This document shows, in pieces, positions 38,435 through 49,043 of a stretch of 64,000 bases of DNA. Within the stretch, counting starts at the first letter, position 1; each line of letters opens with the position of its first letter. The notes below the pieces were generated by a model. It saw only the letters and a program-made list of their open reading frames with translations. It was not told where the DNA came from and did not search any database. Position numbers and translations under genes: made by a program. This DNA is from Methyloceanibacter methanicus (GTDB taxonomy: Bacteria; Pseudomonadota; Alphaproteobacteria; Rhizobiales; Methyloligellaceae). The stretch covers positions 124,001-188,000 of the forward strand of contig NZ_LPWG01000013.1 of NCBI RefSeq assembly GCF_001723285.1. The letters are read 5' to 3'.

Positions 38435-39370
38435 ATGGACCGCCTCGCCGCCATTCGGGTCTTTGCGGCCATCGCCGATGCGGGCTCGCTGTCGGCCGCG
38501 GGCGAACGGCTCGGCATGCCGCTGACGACGGTCAGCCGACACCTCAAAGCCTTGGAAGAGGCGCTCAAGACGCGTCTTCTGACCCGGACCACGCGGCGCC
38601 TGGCCTTGACCGAACCCGGCCGGACCTATTTGGAAACCTGCCGCCGGGTGCTCGACGATCTCGACATGGCCGAGCGTCATTTGGCGGGCGAGAAGGCGGA
38701 ACCGCATGGGCAGCTTGCGCTGACCGCACCCAGTCTCTTCGGCCGGTTGCATGTGCGGCCCGTGGTGAACGCCTATCTGGACGCATACCCGCAAGTGAGC
38801 GTGCGGATGCTGCTGGTGAACCGGGTGGTCAATCTCGTGGAGGAGGGCCTCGATCTCGGCATCCGCATCGGCCATCTCCCGGATTCGGCCATGCGCGCCA
38901 CTACGCTGGGCACGGTCCGGCTGATCTGCTGTGCGAGCCCCGCCTATCTGGAGACTGCCGGTGTGCCGCCCGAGCCAAGGGCACTTCTTGAGCACTCCTG
39001 CATTACCTTCACCTCGTTCTCGCAGCCCGACCGGTGGGGGTTTCCCGGCGCCGCCACGCGGGAGAAGGGTCATGCGGGACACGAGAAACGGCGGGCCCAG
39101 AACGTTCCGGTTCGCCCGCGCCTGATCGTCAATACCGCAGAGGCAGCCATCGACGCCGCGAAGGCCGGGCTCGGGATCGTGCGCGTCCTGTCCTATCAGG
39201 CGCAGGAGGCCCTCAAGGACGGGTCGATGCGCCGCATCCTGGAGGCGTACGAGCCGGAGCCGATCCCGGTCAGTCTGGTCCACCGGGAGGACCGCCTGCC
39301 GCAGGCAAAAGTGCAAAGCTTTGTGGAACTTGCGGTGCCACTGCTGCGGAAGGCGCTCAGGGCGATATGA
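38435..39370 (+). CDS. LysR-family transcriptional regulator
   Basis: 311 residues. The N-terminal winged helix-turn-helix reads DRLAAIRVFAAIADAGSLSA and PLTTVSRHLKALEEALKTRL; the effector-binding domain begins near residue 88 (GQLALTAPSLFGRLHVRPVV). It probably controls the divergent GST gene and itself through the sites between them. The ligand is unknown. Confidence 0.93.
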   Translation: MDRLAAIRVFAAIADAGSLSAAGERLGMPLTTVSRHLKALEEALKTRLLTRTTRRLALTEPGRTYLETCRRVLDDLDMAERHLAGEKAEPHGQLALTAPSLFGRLHVRPVVNAYLDAYPQVSVRMLLVNRVVNLVEEGLDLGIRIGHLPDSAMRATTLGTVRLICCASPAYLETAGVPPEPRALLEHSCITFTSFSQPDRWGFPGAATREKGHAGHEKRRAQNVPVRPRLIVNTAEAAIDAAKAGLGIVRVLSYQAQEALKDGSMRRILEAYEPEPIPVSLVHREDRLPQAKVQSFVELAVPLLRKALRAI

Positions 39371-39383
39371 AGTCTGAGGGTAA

Positions 39384-40996
<1,613 letters not shown>

Positions 40997-40997
<1 letters not shown>

Positions 40998-41013
40998 GCT
41001 TCCGTCAGAAGCC
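40997..41013. terminator. Hairpin between convergent guaB and methionine aminopeptidase genes
   Basis: A 6-bp perfect stem, GGCTTC and GAAGCC around CGTCA, covers the end of guaB and the stop of the converging gene. There is no T-run, so a weak bidirectional terminator is the most that can be claimed. Confidence 0.35.
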
Positions 41014-41784
41014 ACGCTTGAGCATCGGCGTTTCGTCGCGGCGCAAGGTCAGCACCTCGAAGCCGGTCTTCGTGACAGCGACCGTATGCTCGAATTGTGC
41101 GGAGAGCTTCCGGTCGCCGGTCACGACCATCCATCCGTCGCTTCCGGTCGCCACCTTGCGGGTCCCTTGATTCACCATTGGCTCGATGGTGAAGACCATG
41201 CCCTCGCGCAGCCTCAGGCCCGTTCCCGGCCGTCCGAAATTCAGCACTTGCGGTTCCTCGTGCATGGCCCGTCCAATGCCGTGCCCGCAATATTCGCGCA
41301 CGACCGAGTAGCCGCTCCGTTTGGCATGCCGTTCGATCGCGAAGCCGATGTCTCCGAGATAGGCGCCAGGCCGGACCTGGCCAATGCCTTGCCACATCGC
41401 CCCTTGCGCAACGCGTACGAGCCGCCGCGCCGCAGGCGATGCATTGCCGACCAGGTAGGTCTTGCTCGAATCCGCGATGAAGCCGTTCTTTTCGAGTGTG
41501 ATGTCGAGATTGACGATGTCGCCGTCGCGGATGATCTCGCTTGAGTCGGGTACGCCGTGGCAGACCACATGATTGATCGAGCAGTTCAGGACATGTTTGA
41601 AACCGTATTGCCCCTTGCTCGCCGGCCGGGCGGCAAGGTCCACGGTGATGAAGGTCTCGACTAGATCGTTGACCTGTAACGTCGACATGCCGGCGAGGTC
41701 GAGCCGGTCCAGCATCTCGAACACGGACGCCAGCAACCTCCCCGAGACGCGCATGAGCGCCACTTCGTCCGGCGTCTTCACCAT
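41005..41784 (-). CDS. map: Type I methionine aminopeptidase
   Basis: Removes N-terminal Met from nascent proteins. In the 259-residue protein the five metal ligands are visible: Asp in VNLDIT and in GFIADSSKTY, His in EYCGHGIG, Glu in FTIEPM and Glu in QFEHT; the substrate His is in HVVCHGVP. It starts one base after the stop of the ParD-like gene, so the two share a transcript. Whether this is the sole copy in the genome or a second, antitoxin-linked copy cannot be seen here. Confidence 0.93.
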   Translation of the reverse strand: MVKTPDEVALMRVSGRLLASVFEMLDRLDLAGMSTLQVNDLVETFITVDLAARPASKGQYGFKHVLNCSINHVVCHGVPDSSEIIRDGDIVNLDITLEKNGFIADSSKTYLVGNASPAARRLVRVAQGAMWQGIGQVRPGAYLGDIGFAIERHAKRSGYSVVREYCGHGIGRAMHEEPQVLNFGRPGTGLRLREGMVFTIEPMVNQGTRKVATGSDGWMVVTGDRKLSAQFEHTVAVTKTGFEVLTLRRDETPMLKRGF

Positions 41785-41785
41785 G

Positions 41786-41991
41786 TCAGGCGGCTGCGAC
41801 CTCCGCGGGACGCACTTGCGCCGCCTCGAACTGCATCTTCATGATGTCGTTGAAGGACAGGGCCGGATTGGCCTCGGCAAGCATGCCGATCTTCATCCAG
41901 AATTCGGCCTGCGCATTGATGGACCGGCACATGACCGTGCTGGCCCGGCGGATTTCCTCGTGCAGGCGTCGTCGATCTTCACAATGCCCAT
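41786..41991 (-). CDS. ParD-like antitoxin-family protein (frame broken near 41967)
   Basis: Small ribbon-helix-helix-like protein of the ParD_like family, about 68 residues. The ATG at 41991 gives MGIVKIDD; one missing base then restores LHEEIRRASTVMCRSINAQA and ends in LSFNDIMKMQFEAAQVRP. It lies one base upstream of map and no ParE toxin is present. The AT-rich repeats just upstream look like its own operator. A frame starting at 42046 runs through the repeats and is less likely. Confidence 0.75.
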
Positions 41992-42013
41992 GGACGTCTC
42001 CCATAACCGATGA

Positions 42014-42041
42014 ATATACGAACCATATACGATTCGTATAT
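42014..42041 (-). promoter_or_regulatory. Probable operator of the ParD-like/map operon
   Basis: The 8-base half-site ATATACGA occurs at 42014-42021 and 42025-42032, and its reverse complement TCGTATAT at 42034-42041. The last two form an inverted repeat with a 1-base centre; the first is 11 bases, one helical turn, away. The cluster lies 23-50 bases before the ParD-like start, which suits binding by a ribbon-helix-helix autorepressor. Confidence 0.55.
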
Positions 42042-42098
42042 CTCAATCAATCGGTGTCGGGAGACGTTGCGGACCTGTCCAGACCGCTCCGTTACGCG

Positions 42099-42977
42099 CT
42101 ATTTGACGCCGAGCGCGCGGACCTGTTCGAAAATGCCCGGCTCGAGCTTCTCAGCCATTCGGAGGTCGGCACTGCCGTCGGTGGGATCCCCGGAGCGGCT
42201 TTTCACGACGCCGCGGCCGACCAGGGCCAATGCGTTGTTGCCCTGAATCTTCAGCGCCGTATCGAAATCGGGACCGGCCTTGTCGAGGTCGTCCTGCAAG
42301 ACATAGACCCAGCCGCGGTCGACATAGCCCTTCGCAGTCTCCGGATCGAGCTCGATGACCTTGGTGTAGTCGGCAACCGAATTGTCGTACTCCTTGCGCT
42401 TCCGATAAAGCTCCCCGCGGCTCGCGTAGCCGTTGATCGCTTTCGGATCCAACGCGACTTTCTTGTTCAGGTCGTCGAGCGCGGCGTCGTACTCATTCTT
42501 GTGGCTGTAGACGAGACCGCGCAGGAGGTAATAGTCCGCGTCGTCGTCCTTCAATTCGATGGCCGTATCCAGGTCGGCAACCGCCTTGTCGTAGTCCTTC
42601 TTGGCATCGTAGGCGGCCGCGCGCATGAAGTAGCTGTTGGCGCGCTTCGGATCGATATCGACCGCGGCGTTGATCTCGACCATGGCGGCGTCGATATCGC
42701 CGGTGGCCGACAAGCCCATGGCCCGCACGCTGTGGGCGCGGATGAGGAGCTTCTTGTCGTCGTTGCCGTTGTCGATGAAGGCCTGACAGGCGTCCAGCAC
42801 CTCCTTGATGCTCAACTTTCCGTCGAAGCAGGGGTCAGAGGCCGCGTCGTCCATCGCGGCGGCAGGGCTCGCGACAGGGGCCGCGATGAGGGCCGTGGCC
42901 AGCAGCCCGGCCGAGAGCGCGGCGCTCACGGACAACGCGGCGCTTGCCGAAAAATTACGAAAAGCGCGGATGCGCAT
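42099..42977 (-). CDS. Secreted tetratricopeptide-repeat protein
   Basis: 292 residues from the ATG at 42977, preceded by a strong AAGGAGG site. The signal peptide ends near APVASPAAAMDD. At least five TPR units follow, with repeating cores such as ANSYFMRAAAYDAKKDYDKA, YYLLRGLVYSHKNEYDAALD and GYVDRGWVYVLQDDLDKAGP, spaced 34 residues. Probably a periplasmic scaffold for protein interaction; the partner is unknown. Confidence 0.87.
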   Translation of the reverse strand: MRIRAFRNFSASAALSVSAALSAGLLATALIAAPVASPAAAMDDAASDPCFDGKLSIKEVLDACQAFIDNGNDDKKLLIRAHSVRAMGLSATGDIDAAMVEINAAVDIDPKRANSYFMRAAAYDAKKDYDKAVADLDTAIELKDDDADYYLLRGLVYSHKNEYDAALDDLNKKVALDPKAINGYASRGELYRKRKEYDNSVADYTKVIELDPETAKGYVDRGWVYVLQDDLDKAGPDFDTALKIQGNNALALVGRGVVKSRSGDPTDGSADLRMAEKLEPGIFEQVRALGVK

Positions 42978-43223
42978 GGAAATCCTCCTTAGGAACGCTT
43001 TGAACTTTGCTGTTTTGCGTAGGTTTAAAAGGGGCGGAGCTGTCCCGTCAATTGAACATCCCTCCATGTTTCGAGGACATTCTGGTATGGATCGGGGTCG
43101 GGGCGGAAATTCGAGACGTTGGACGAACGTCGTCTCTACAAGGTTAGGCGCCGCGGAGTATAAAGGCGCAAAGCGCGCGCAATGCCGATGCTGCCGCGCA
43201 TCGCACCCCACAAAGGATACCGC

Positions 43224-43652
43224 ATGTCGTTCGGAGCCATCCTACTGCCTATGTTTCTGCAGGTCGCGCTGACCTTTGCCCTGCTGTTCTGGATGATCAT
43301 TCTGAGGCTCCGGGCCGTCCGGAAAGGCGAGGTCCAACTCGAGGCCGCCGCCACGCGCCAGGCGGACTGGCCGCCTTATGTGCAGCAGGTGAGCAACGCC
43401 TTTCACAACGCCATGGAGATGCCCACGCTGTTCTACGTCGTCGTGCTACTCGGCTTCATGACCAAGACCCTCGATACGACCGTCTACGTGCTGATGTGGA
43501 TGTTCACGCTCTCCCGGATCGGCCATACCGCCATCCACGTGACGAGCAACAAGCTCGCGCATCGCACGCCCATGTTTCTGCTGGGCGCGATCGCGCTGGC
43601 GCTGATGTGGATCCTCGTGGGCGGCCGGATCATCGTGTTCCAGACGCTGTAA
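43224..43652 (+). CDS. MAPEG-family membrane protein
   Basis: 142 residues, four membrane helices. AFHNAMEMPTLFYVVVLLGF and LSRIGHTAIHVTSNKLAHR match the MAPEG family (membrane-associated proteins in eicosanoid and glutathione metabolism), some of which are glutathione transferases. The ATG at 43224 follows an AAGGA site; an ATG at 43182 would add a short basic leader. The stop shares one base with the next start (TAATG). Confidence 0.83.
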   Translation: MSFGAILLPMFLQVALTFALLFWMIILRLRAVRKGEVQLEAAATRQADWPPYVQQVSNAFHNAMEMPTLFYVVVLLGFMTKTLDTTVYVLMWMFTLSRIGHTAIHVTSNKLAHRTPMFLLGAIALALMWILVGGRIIVFQTL

Positions 43653-44947
43653 TGACACCGGCAGGGCGGGCCAGCGCGGCTATCGAGGTGTTGACGGATC
43701 TGGCGGCGCGCAAGCGGCCGGCCGCCGAGGCGCTGAAGGATTGGGGGCTTGGCCACCGCTTCGCGGGATCGGGCGATCGGGCGGCGATCGGCAGCCTCGT
43801 CTACGATTGTCTGCGGCAGCGCGCCTCGTCTGCTTTCGCCATGGAGGACGACAGCCCGCGCGCACTGGTGCTGCGGGCGCTCGTGAGCGCCTGGGGCATG
43901 ACCCCCGAGAGCATGGGCACGCTTTGCGACGGAAGCCGGTTCGCCCCCGAGCCGTTGAGCGATGCCGAGCAGGCGGGACTGACGCGGGTGCTCCCGCCGG
44001 ACGCCCCATCCTGGGTTCGGGGCGATTACCCGCAATGGCTGGAGGCGGCGTTCGCGGGCATCTTCGGCGCGGCGGCGGCCGAGGAGGGCGCGGCGCTGTC
44101 GCTCCGCGCACCGGTCGATCTGCGGGTGAACACGCTCAAAGCAAAGCGCGACAAGGTCTTGAAAGCACTCGCGCGTTCGAACCCCAGCCCACCGGCCTAC
44201 GCGGCGCCGGGCCTGCGCATCGCCCCCCGGCAGGGCCCCGCCCGCACGCCGAACGTGGAGGCGGACGCCGCCCATGGGAAGGGCTGGATCGAGGTGCAGG
44301 ACGAGGGCTCTCAGATCGCCGCGCTCATGTCGGGGGCGGGCCCTCGGCAGCAGGTCATCGACCTTTGCGCCGGCGCGGGCGGTAAGACCTTGGCGCTGGC
44401 GGCTGCGATGGAGAACACCGGTCAGCTCTACGCCTATGACGCCAACCGCGTGCGCCTGCGTCCGATTTTCGAGCGGCTGCGGCGCGCGGGCGCGCGAAAC
44501 GTCCAGGTGCTGGAGGCCGGGCAAGAGGACGGGCTCAAGCCGCTCCGGGACCGGATGGATCGCGTGGTCATCGATGCCCCCTGTACGGGGTCGGGAACCT
44601 GGCGGCGGCGTCCGGACGCCAAATGGCGTTTGAGCCCGGACATGCTGGCCGCGCGCGTGGCGGACCAGGCGGCGGTGCTCGATGCCGGCGCGGCGCTCGT
44701 GAAGCCGGGCGGCAGCCTCACCTACATCACCTGCTCGGTGCTGCCGCCCGAGAACCGGGAGCAGGTCGACGGGTTCCTCTCCCGGCACCCGGACTTCGCC
44801 GTGAAGCCCTGGCGCGAGGCCTGGGACGCCGCGATCGATGCAGAGGCGCCGCCGTCCGCGGACGGGTCCGACGAGACGCTGCTGATGACGCCGCGCAGCC
44901 ACGGCACGGACGGATTCTTCGTCGCGAGTCTCGAACGCCGGGCCTGA
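43652..44947 (+). CDS. RsmB/NOP2-family RNA (cytosine-5) methyltransferase
   Basis: 431 residues. The SAM site is VIDLCAGAGGKTLALAAAM near residue 235; the two motif cysteines are in DAPCTGSGTWRRRPDAKW and YITCSVLPPENREQ, the release and catalytic cysteines of m5C methyltransferases. The N-terminal helical part resembles the NusB-like domain of RsmB. The start overlaps the MAPEG stop. rRNA is the likely substrate, but the exact position is not assigned. Confidence 0.9.
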   Translation: MTPAGRASAAIEVLTDLAARKRPAAEALKDWGLGHRFAGSGDRAAIGSLVYDCLRQRASSAFAMEDDSPRALVLRALVSAWGMTPESMGTLCDGSRFAPEPLSDAEQAGLTRVLPPDAPSWVRGDYPQWLEAAFAGIFGAAAAEEGAALSLRAPVDLRVNTLKAKRDKVLKALARSNPSPPAYAAPGLRIAPRQGPARTPNVEADAAHGKGWIEVQDEGSQIAALMSGAGPRQQVIDLCAGAGGKTLALAAAMENTGQLYAYDANRVRLRPIFERLRRAGARNVQVLEAGQEDGLKPLRDRMDRVVIDAPCTGSGTWRRRPDAKWRLSPDMLAARVADQAAVLDAGAALVKPGGSLTYITCSVLPPENREQVDGFLSRHPDFAVKPWREAWDAAIDAEAPPSADGSDETLLMTPRSHGTDGFFVASLERRA

Positions 44948-44989
44948 TCCGCGACGCGGGTTTCGCGAGTCCTTTGAATCGGTTGGCCG

Positions 44990-46030
44990 CTAGCCTTGCG
45001 TTTCCGAATCAAGGCGCCGCGCCTCGATGGCCGTCATGCCGTCTGCTGTCGTGCGGTCTCCGGTGATCTCGAACCCGGCGTTCGCGAGCAAGGTTTCCAT
45101 CTCCATCCGGGTGCGCGCCTTGCCGCCCGTGATCGCCAGCATATGCAGGTCCAGCATGATCGCGTCCGGGTCGTCGAGGGGCTCCGCCGCCATCAGCCGC
45201 TCATGGACGATGAGCCGCGCGGTTGGAGCCATGGCGGCGCGGCAGTTCCTCAGGATCGTCGCGGCTGCGTCGTCGTCACGCTGCTGGAGCACGCTCTTGA
45301 GGACATAGACATCCGCTTCGACGGGGACCTCCTCGAGGATATCGCCGGGGAGGAACTGGACCCGGTCGGCGAGCTCCAGGGCATCGAAGAGCCGCATGGC
45401 ATCGTCCAGCACCGGCGGGGCGTCGTAGACGATGGCGTTCAGGGAGGGGTTGCCGTTCAGGACAGGTGCCAGCCAGGCGCCATAGCCGCCATAGAGGCTG
45501 GCGACGACGGCGCCGTCCGGCACCGCGCCCAGGGCTTCGGCGATCCCGCCCGGATTGGCGAGGTCCTCCTTGGCCACGTAGCGGAAGAAGAAGCGGCCTT
45601 CCTCGGATCTCGCCCCGCGCCAATCGGCGACGGATTTGTTGAGCGCGAAGGGGAGCGAGGGTTCGCCGGTGCGTAAGGAATACATCATCGACATCCACGG
45701 CATCCAGTACTGGCCCACGGTGACGAAGGATTTCTCGCTCAGGTTCGAGGGATTGCCAAAGGTGAGCGCGTTGGCGGCGGGCGTGAGGACAAAGCGCCCG
45801 TCCTCCCGTTCCTCGCAAAGCCCCATGGCGGCGAGGCCGCGTAGGAATCGGCGCAAGGGTTCGGGCTTCAGACCTAAGTCGGCGGCCAGCACCTCCGGCG
45901 TGCGGGGCTCGGCTTTCAACAGATCGGGCAGGCCCGCCGTGACCGCCGTGAAGAGCAGGGCCGCTTCGTGATAGGAGGCTAGTCTGTCCTTGAGCCGCTC
46001 CTCGATGGCCCGCTGCTCGTTCTCGTCCAT
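44990..46030 (-). CDS. O-methyltransferase family protein (COMT/hydroxyneurosporene type)
   Basis: 346 residues from the ATG at 46030, with an AGGAG site 10 bases upstream. An N-terminal winged-helix dimerisation domain (LLFTAVTAGLPDLLKAEPRT, then LKPEPLRRFLRGLAAMGL) precedes the SAM domain. The usual glycine-rich SAM motif is degenerate (VVASLYGGYGAWLAP), while GDILEEVPVEADVYVLKSVL and IVHERLM are well kept. It may methylate a small hydroxylated metabolite or could have lost activity. Confidence 0.8.
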   Translation of the reverse strand: MDENEQRAIEERLKDRLASYHEAALLFTAVTAGLPDLLKAEPRTPEVLAADLGLKPEPLRRFLRGLAAMGLCEEREDGRFVLTPAANALTFGNPSNLSEKSFVTVGQYWMPWMSMMYSLRTGEPSLPFALNKSVADWRGARSEEGRFFFRYVAKEDLANPGGIAEALGAVPDGAVVASLYGGYGAWLAPVLNGNPSLNAIVYDAPPVLDDAMRLFDALELADRVQFLPGDILEEVPVEADVYVLKSVLQQRDDDAAATILRNCRAAMAPTARLIVHERLMAAEPLDDPDAIMLDLHMLAITGGKARTRMEMETLLANAGFEITGDRTTADGMTAIEARRLDSETQG

Positions 46031-46225
46031 GCGGCAATTCTCCTTGAGGGCGACTCGCGTTCCCTTGATAGGAGCAAAGCGACGCCTTTCCGAGCGGAAA
46101 ACTCGGAAAGGGCCGCCTGAAACCCCTGTTCTCGATGAGACTCCTGCTATAACGAGCGGCCAAAGAGGCCCAGATCGCAAGGCCCAAACCAACACGCCCA
46201 AACGGCGGAACCGAACACGGCGCAG

Positions 46226-47812
46226 ATGGATCAAAAGACCAACGACGAGACCGCTATCGACGCCGCCCCGGACCGGGTGCTGATCGTCGACTTCGGCAGC
46301 CAGGTGACCCAGCTCATCGCCCGGCGCGTGCGCGAAGCCGGCGTCTATTCGGAGATCGTCCCCTTCGACAAGGCGGAAGAGGCGCTGGCCGCGGCAAAGC
46401 CCAAAGCCATCATCCTGTCGGGCGGGCCGGCATCCGTGCACGAAAGCGGCACGCCCCGCGCGCCGGATACGCTCTTCACCGCCGGCGTGCCCGTGCTCGG
46501 CATTTGCTATGGCGAGCAGGCCATGGTGGCGGCGCTGGGCGGCCAGGTGGAAGCGGGGCACGAGCGCGAGTTCGGGCGCGCCGAGCTCGAGGTCGTCGGT
46601 GACACGGCGCTGTTCGACGGCGTGTTCGAAACGGGCGAGCGCGCGCAAGTCTGGATGAGCCATGGGGACCGGGTGACCAAGCTGCCGCCCGGTTTTCGAG
46701 CGGTGGGCGTCTCCACCGGCGCGCCCTTCGCCGCCATCGCCGACGACGCGCGCAAGCTCTACGGCGTGCAGTTCCACCCCGAGGTGGTGCACACGCCCAA
46801 GGGGGCCGCGATCATCGAGACCTTCGTGCGAAGAATAGGCGGCTGCTCCGGGACATGGAGCATGGCCCAGTTCCGCGAGGCCGAGGTGCAGCGCCTGCGC
46901 GAACAGGTGGGCACGGGCCGCGTCGTGTGCGGCCTATCGGGCGGCGTGGATTCGTCCGTGGCTGCGCTGCTCATCCACGAGGCCATCGGCGATCAGCTCA
47001 CCTGCATCTTCGTGGACCACGGCCTGTTGCGCAAAGACGAGGGCAAACAGGTCGTCGAGCTGTTCCGCGGGCACTACAACATTCCGCTCGTCCATGTGGA
47101 TGCGTCGGACCGGTTCTTGCGCGCGCTCGACGGCATCTCCGACCCGGAAGCCAAACGCAAGATCATCGGGCGGCTGTTCGTCGAGGTGTTCGAGGAGGAA
47201 TCCGAGAAGCTCGAAGACGCGCAGTTCCTTGCCCAAGGCACGCTCTATCCGGACGTGATCGAAAGCGTCTCGGCGACGGGGGGACCTTCCGTCACCATCA
47301 AGTCGCACCACAATGTGGGCGGACTCCCTGAGACCATGAAACTGAAACTGGTCGAGCCCTTGCGCATGCTGTTCAAGGACGAGGTGAGGGCGCTCGGCCG
47401 CGAGCTCGGCCTGCCCGAGACCTTCGTGGGGCGCCATCCCTTTCCGGGGCCGGGGCTCGCCATCCGCATTCCCGGCGAGATCACGCATGAGAAGCTGGAG
47501 ATTTTGCGCGCCGCCGACGCGATTTACCTCGAAGAGATCCGCAACGCGGGCCTCTACGACACGATCTGGCAGGCCTTCGCCGTGCTGCTGCCCGTGCGCA
47601 CCGTGGGCGTCATGGGCGATGCGCGCACCTACGACTTCGTCTGCGCGCTGCGCGCCGTCACCTCCACCGATGGGATGACGGCGGACTATTTCGACTTCTC
47701 CCACGATTTTCTCGGCCGCACCGCCACGCGCATCATCAACGAGGTGCGCGGCATCAACCGCGTGGTCTACGACATCACCTCCAAGCCCCCCGGCACGATC
47801 GAGTGGGAGTAG
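46226..47812 (+). CDS. guaA: GMP synthase (glutamine-hydrolysing)
   Basis: Converts XMP to GMP. The 528-residue protein has a glutaminase domain with the nucleophile in [11 protein letters not shown] near residue 92 and its His-Glu in QFHPEVVH; the synthetase P-loop is [13 protein letters not shown] near residue 237. The C-terminal dimerisation domain ends [16 protein letters not shown]. The last 72 coding bases are repeated twice more downstream (see the guaA 3'-end repeats), and everything from here to cysK looks inserted. Confidence 0.97.
   Translation: MDQKTNDETAIDAAPDRVLIVDFGSQVTQLIARRVREAGVYSEIVPFDKAEEALAAAKPKAIILSGGPASVHESGTPRAPDTLFTAGVPVLGICYGEQAMVAALGGQVEAGHEREFGRAELEVVGDTALFDGVFETGERAQVWMSHGDRVTKLPPGFRAVGVSTGAPFAAIADDARKLYGVQFHPEVVHTPKGAAIIETFVRRIGGCSGTWSMAQFREAEVQRLREQVGTGRVVCGLSGGVDSSVAALLIHEAIGDQLTCIFVDHGLLRKDEGKQVVELFRGHYNIPLVHVDASDRFLRALDGISDPEAKRKIIGRLFVEVFEEESEKLEDAQFLAQGTLYPDVIESVSATGGPSVTIKSHHNVGGLPETMKLKLVEPLRMLFKDEVRALGRELGLPETFVGRHPFPGPGLAIRIPGEITHEKLEILRAADAIYLEEIRNAGLYDTIWQAFAVLLPVRTVGVMGDARTYDFVCALRAVTSTDGMTADYFDFSHDFLGRTATRIINEVRGINRVVYDITSKPPGTIEWE
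47738..47809 (+). repeat. guaA 3'-end repeat, copy 1 (intact gene)
   Basis: The last 24 codons of guaA. Diverged copies occur at 48911-48990 and 49554-49625, always in the same orientation. The guaA 3' end is a known integration target for mobile islands, so these are candidate attachment sites. No integrase gene is visible between them. Confidence 0.7.
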
Positions 47813-47946
47813 ATATTTATAACCTTGATTTAGCGTAAGTTTTTAGCTTCGCGCCACTTTCTCCAAGCAGTTAAACATTTGTGCAAAGTGCTTTGATTTA
47901 TTGCGGGCATGCTCAAGCGTTCCTTGGCTCAAGGTAGGAAGAAGAC

Positions 47947-48666
47947 ATGACGTACAAATTGCCAGATTCTGCACGTGAATATGTTTTGTACCAACGAACA
48001 GAATTGCTTCCAAAGTGGAATGCAGGATGGCTAAAAATAAAACTTCTCCGCCTCGGCTTCATGAAAGATAACTATAGAGATTTTGTGAGGAGTGTCGCCG
48101 AGCAGGACGGTCATAATATCGATGAACAGTATTTCAGTATAATGAAGAATAAAGCTGACAGCATAGTTGAGTTTATACCAAATTCTGTATCATCTGTTCT
48201 TGATATTGGTTGTGGAATAGCGGCCCTAGATTTGTTCTTATTCGAAAGATTAAATATTCGCGACATCTTTTTGCTGGACAAAACGGATATGGAAAGCCAA
48301 ATCTGGTACATGTTTGAGCAGAAGGGGGCCTTCTACAACTCACTTGACCTCGCGAAAGAGACGTTGACGATTAATGGTGTTGACCCGTCGATAGTTAAAC
48401 TTATCGAAGCGCCTAGCAATGGCGAAATTCCCCTCGAAGAAAAAAGTATTGATCTCGTTTTATCTACTATATCTTGGGGATTTCATTATCCTGTCAGCAC
48501 CTATATTGATAGTGTTGCTAAGATATTGAGCGATGACGGAGTTCTTATTATTGATGTGCGAAAAGGCACCGATGGCGTTGCGGAATTGCAAAATCACTTC
48601 AAGGTGAGCGTGATTGAGGAAATAGGGAAAATTCAAACTGTGAAATGCACCAAGGAGATTGCGTAG
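47947..48666 (+). CDS. AT-rich class I SAM-dependent methyltransferase
   Basis: 239 residues. The SAM motif VLDIGCGIAALDLFLF is near residue 84, followed by FLLDKTD; STISWGFHYPVSTYID and GVLIIDVRKG complete the fold. Codon and base use are strongly AT-rich, unlike everything around it, so it was probably acquired recently. An AT-rich 134-base leader with GGAAGAAG before the ATG separates it from guaA. The substrate is unknown; LYQRTELLPKWNAGW at the start suggests an N-terminal helical cap as in sugar or glycan methyltransferases. Confidence 0.78.
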   Translation: MTYKLPDSAREYVLYQRTELLPKWNAGWLKIKLLRLGFMKDNYRDFVRSVAEQDGHNIDEQYFSIMKNKADSIVEFIPNSVSSVLDIGCGIAALDLFLFERLNIRDIFLLDKTDMESQIWYMFEQKGAFYNSLDLAKETLTINGVDPSIVKLIEAPSNGEIPLEEKSIDLVLSTISWGFHYPVSTYIDSVAKILSDDGVLIIDVRKGTDGVAELQNHFKVSVIEEIGKIQTVKCTKEIA

Positions 48667-48781
48667 CGGCAGTTCGGCCGCTGGCGCTTCCGCCGTTTCC
48701 AGTAGGGTGAAGAACATGTGCGCGGTGTTGGCGATCAGCTGATTCGACGATGTTGAGTACGATGTCCGTTTGCTAATCCCC

Positions 48782-48893
48782 TCACCACTGCGCCATCTGA
48801 TAGCCGGGCGTGGACTTCATGAGGGCGCGTTCGTCCTCGGTCATGACCTCTTCGATGTTTTCGAACAGCGGGGTCGAGAGATAGCGCTTGCCG
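48782..48893 (-). pseudogene. cysK 3'-end fragment
   Basis: Reads RYLSTPLFENIEEVMTEDER and ends KSTPGYQMAQW, a near copy of the end of the intact cysK at 51570 (about 94 percent identical over some 95 bases by eye, mostly silent changes). Homology stops abruptly at RYLSTP; the rest of the gene is missing. The stretch 48667-49043 has no intact gene: it holds about 115 unrecognised bases, this fragment, and the guaA fragment that follows. Confidence 0.8.
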
Positions 48894-48910
48894 CCGGCAT
48901 CGACTTGGGG

Positions 48911-48990
48911 CGCATCATCGACAAGGTGTGCGGCGCGGGCGCGTCTGTCTACGACATCACTCAAAGCCCCCCGGCACGATCGCGTGGGCG
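48911..48990 (+). repeat. guaA 3'-end repeat, copy 2 (fragment)
   Basis: Begins RIIDKV and, allowing one missing base near 48960, reads [15 protein letters not shown], clearly the end of GuaA. It abuts the truncated side of the cysK fragment, so the middle of both genes has been removed. Like copy 3 it has Gly-Ala-Gly where intact GuaA has Gly-Ile-Asn. Confidence 0.75.
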
Positions 48991-49043
48991 TCATCCCTCT
49001 CTGCGGCGCGCATCACGGCCCAGGCCGATCCGTCGGGTGACCC

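Noticed and set aside
48460-48745. Possible minus-strand gene remnant reading HMFFTLLETAEAPAAELPL
   Set aside because: It overlaps the end of the intact AT-rich methyltransferase and has no recognisable match; too short to support.
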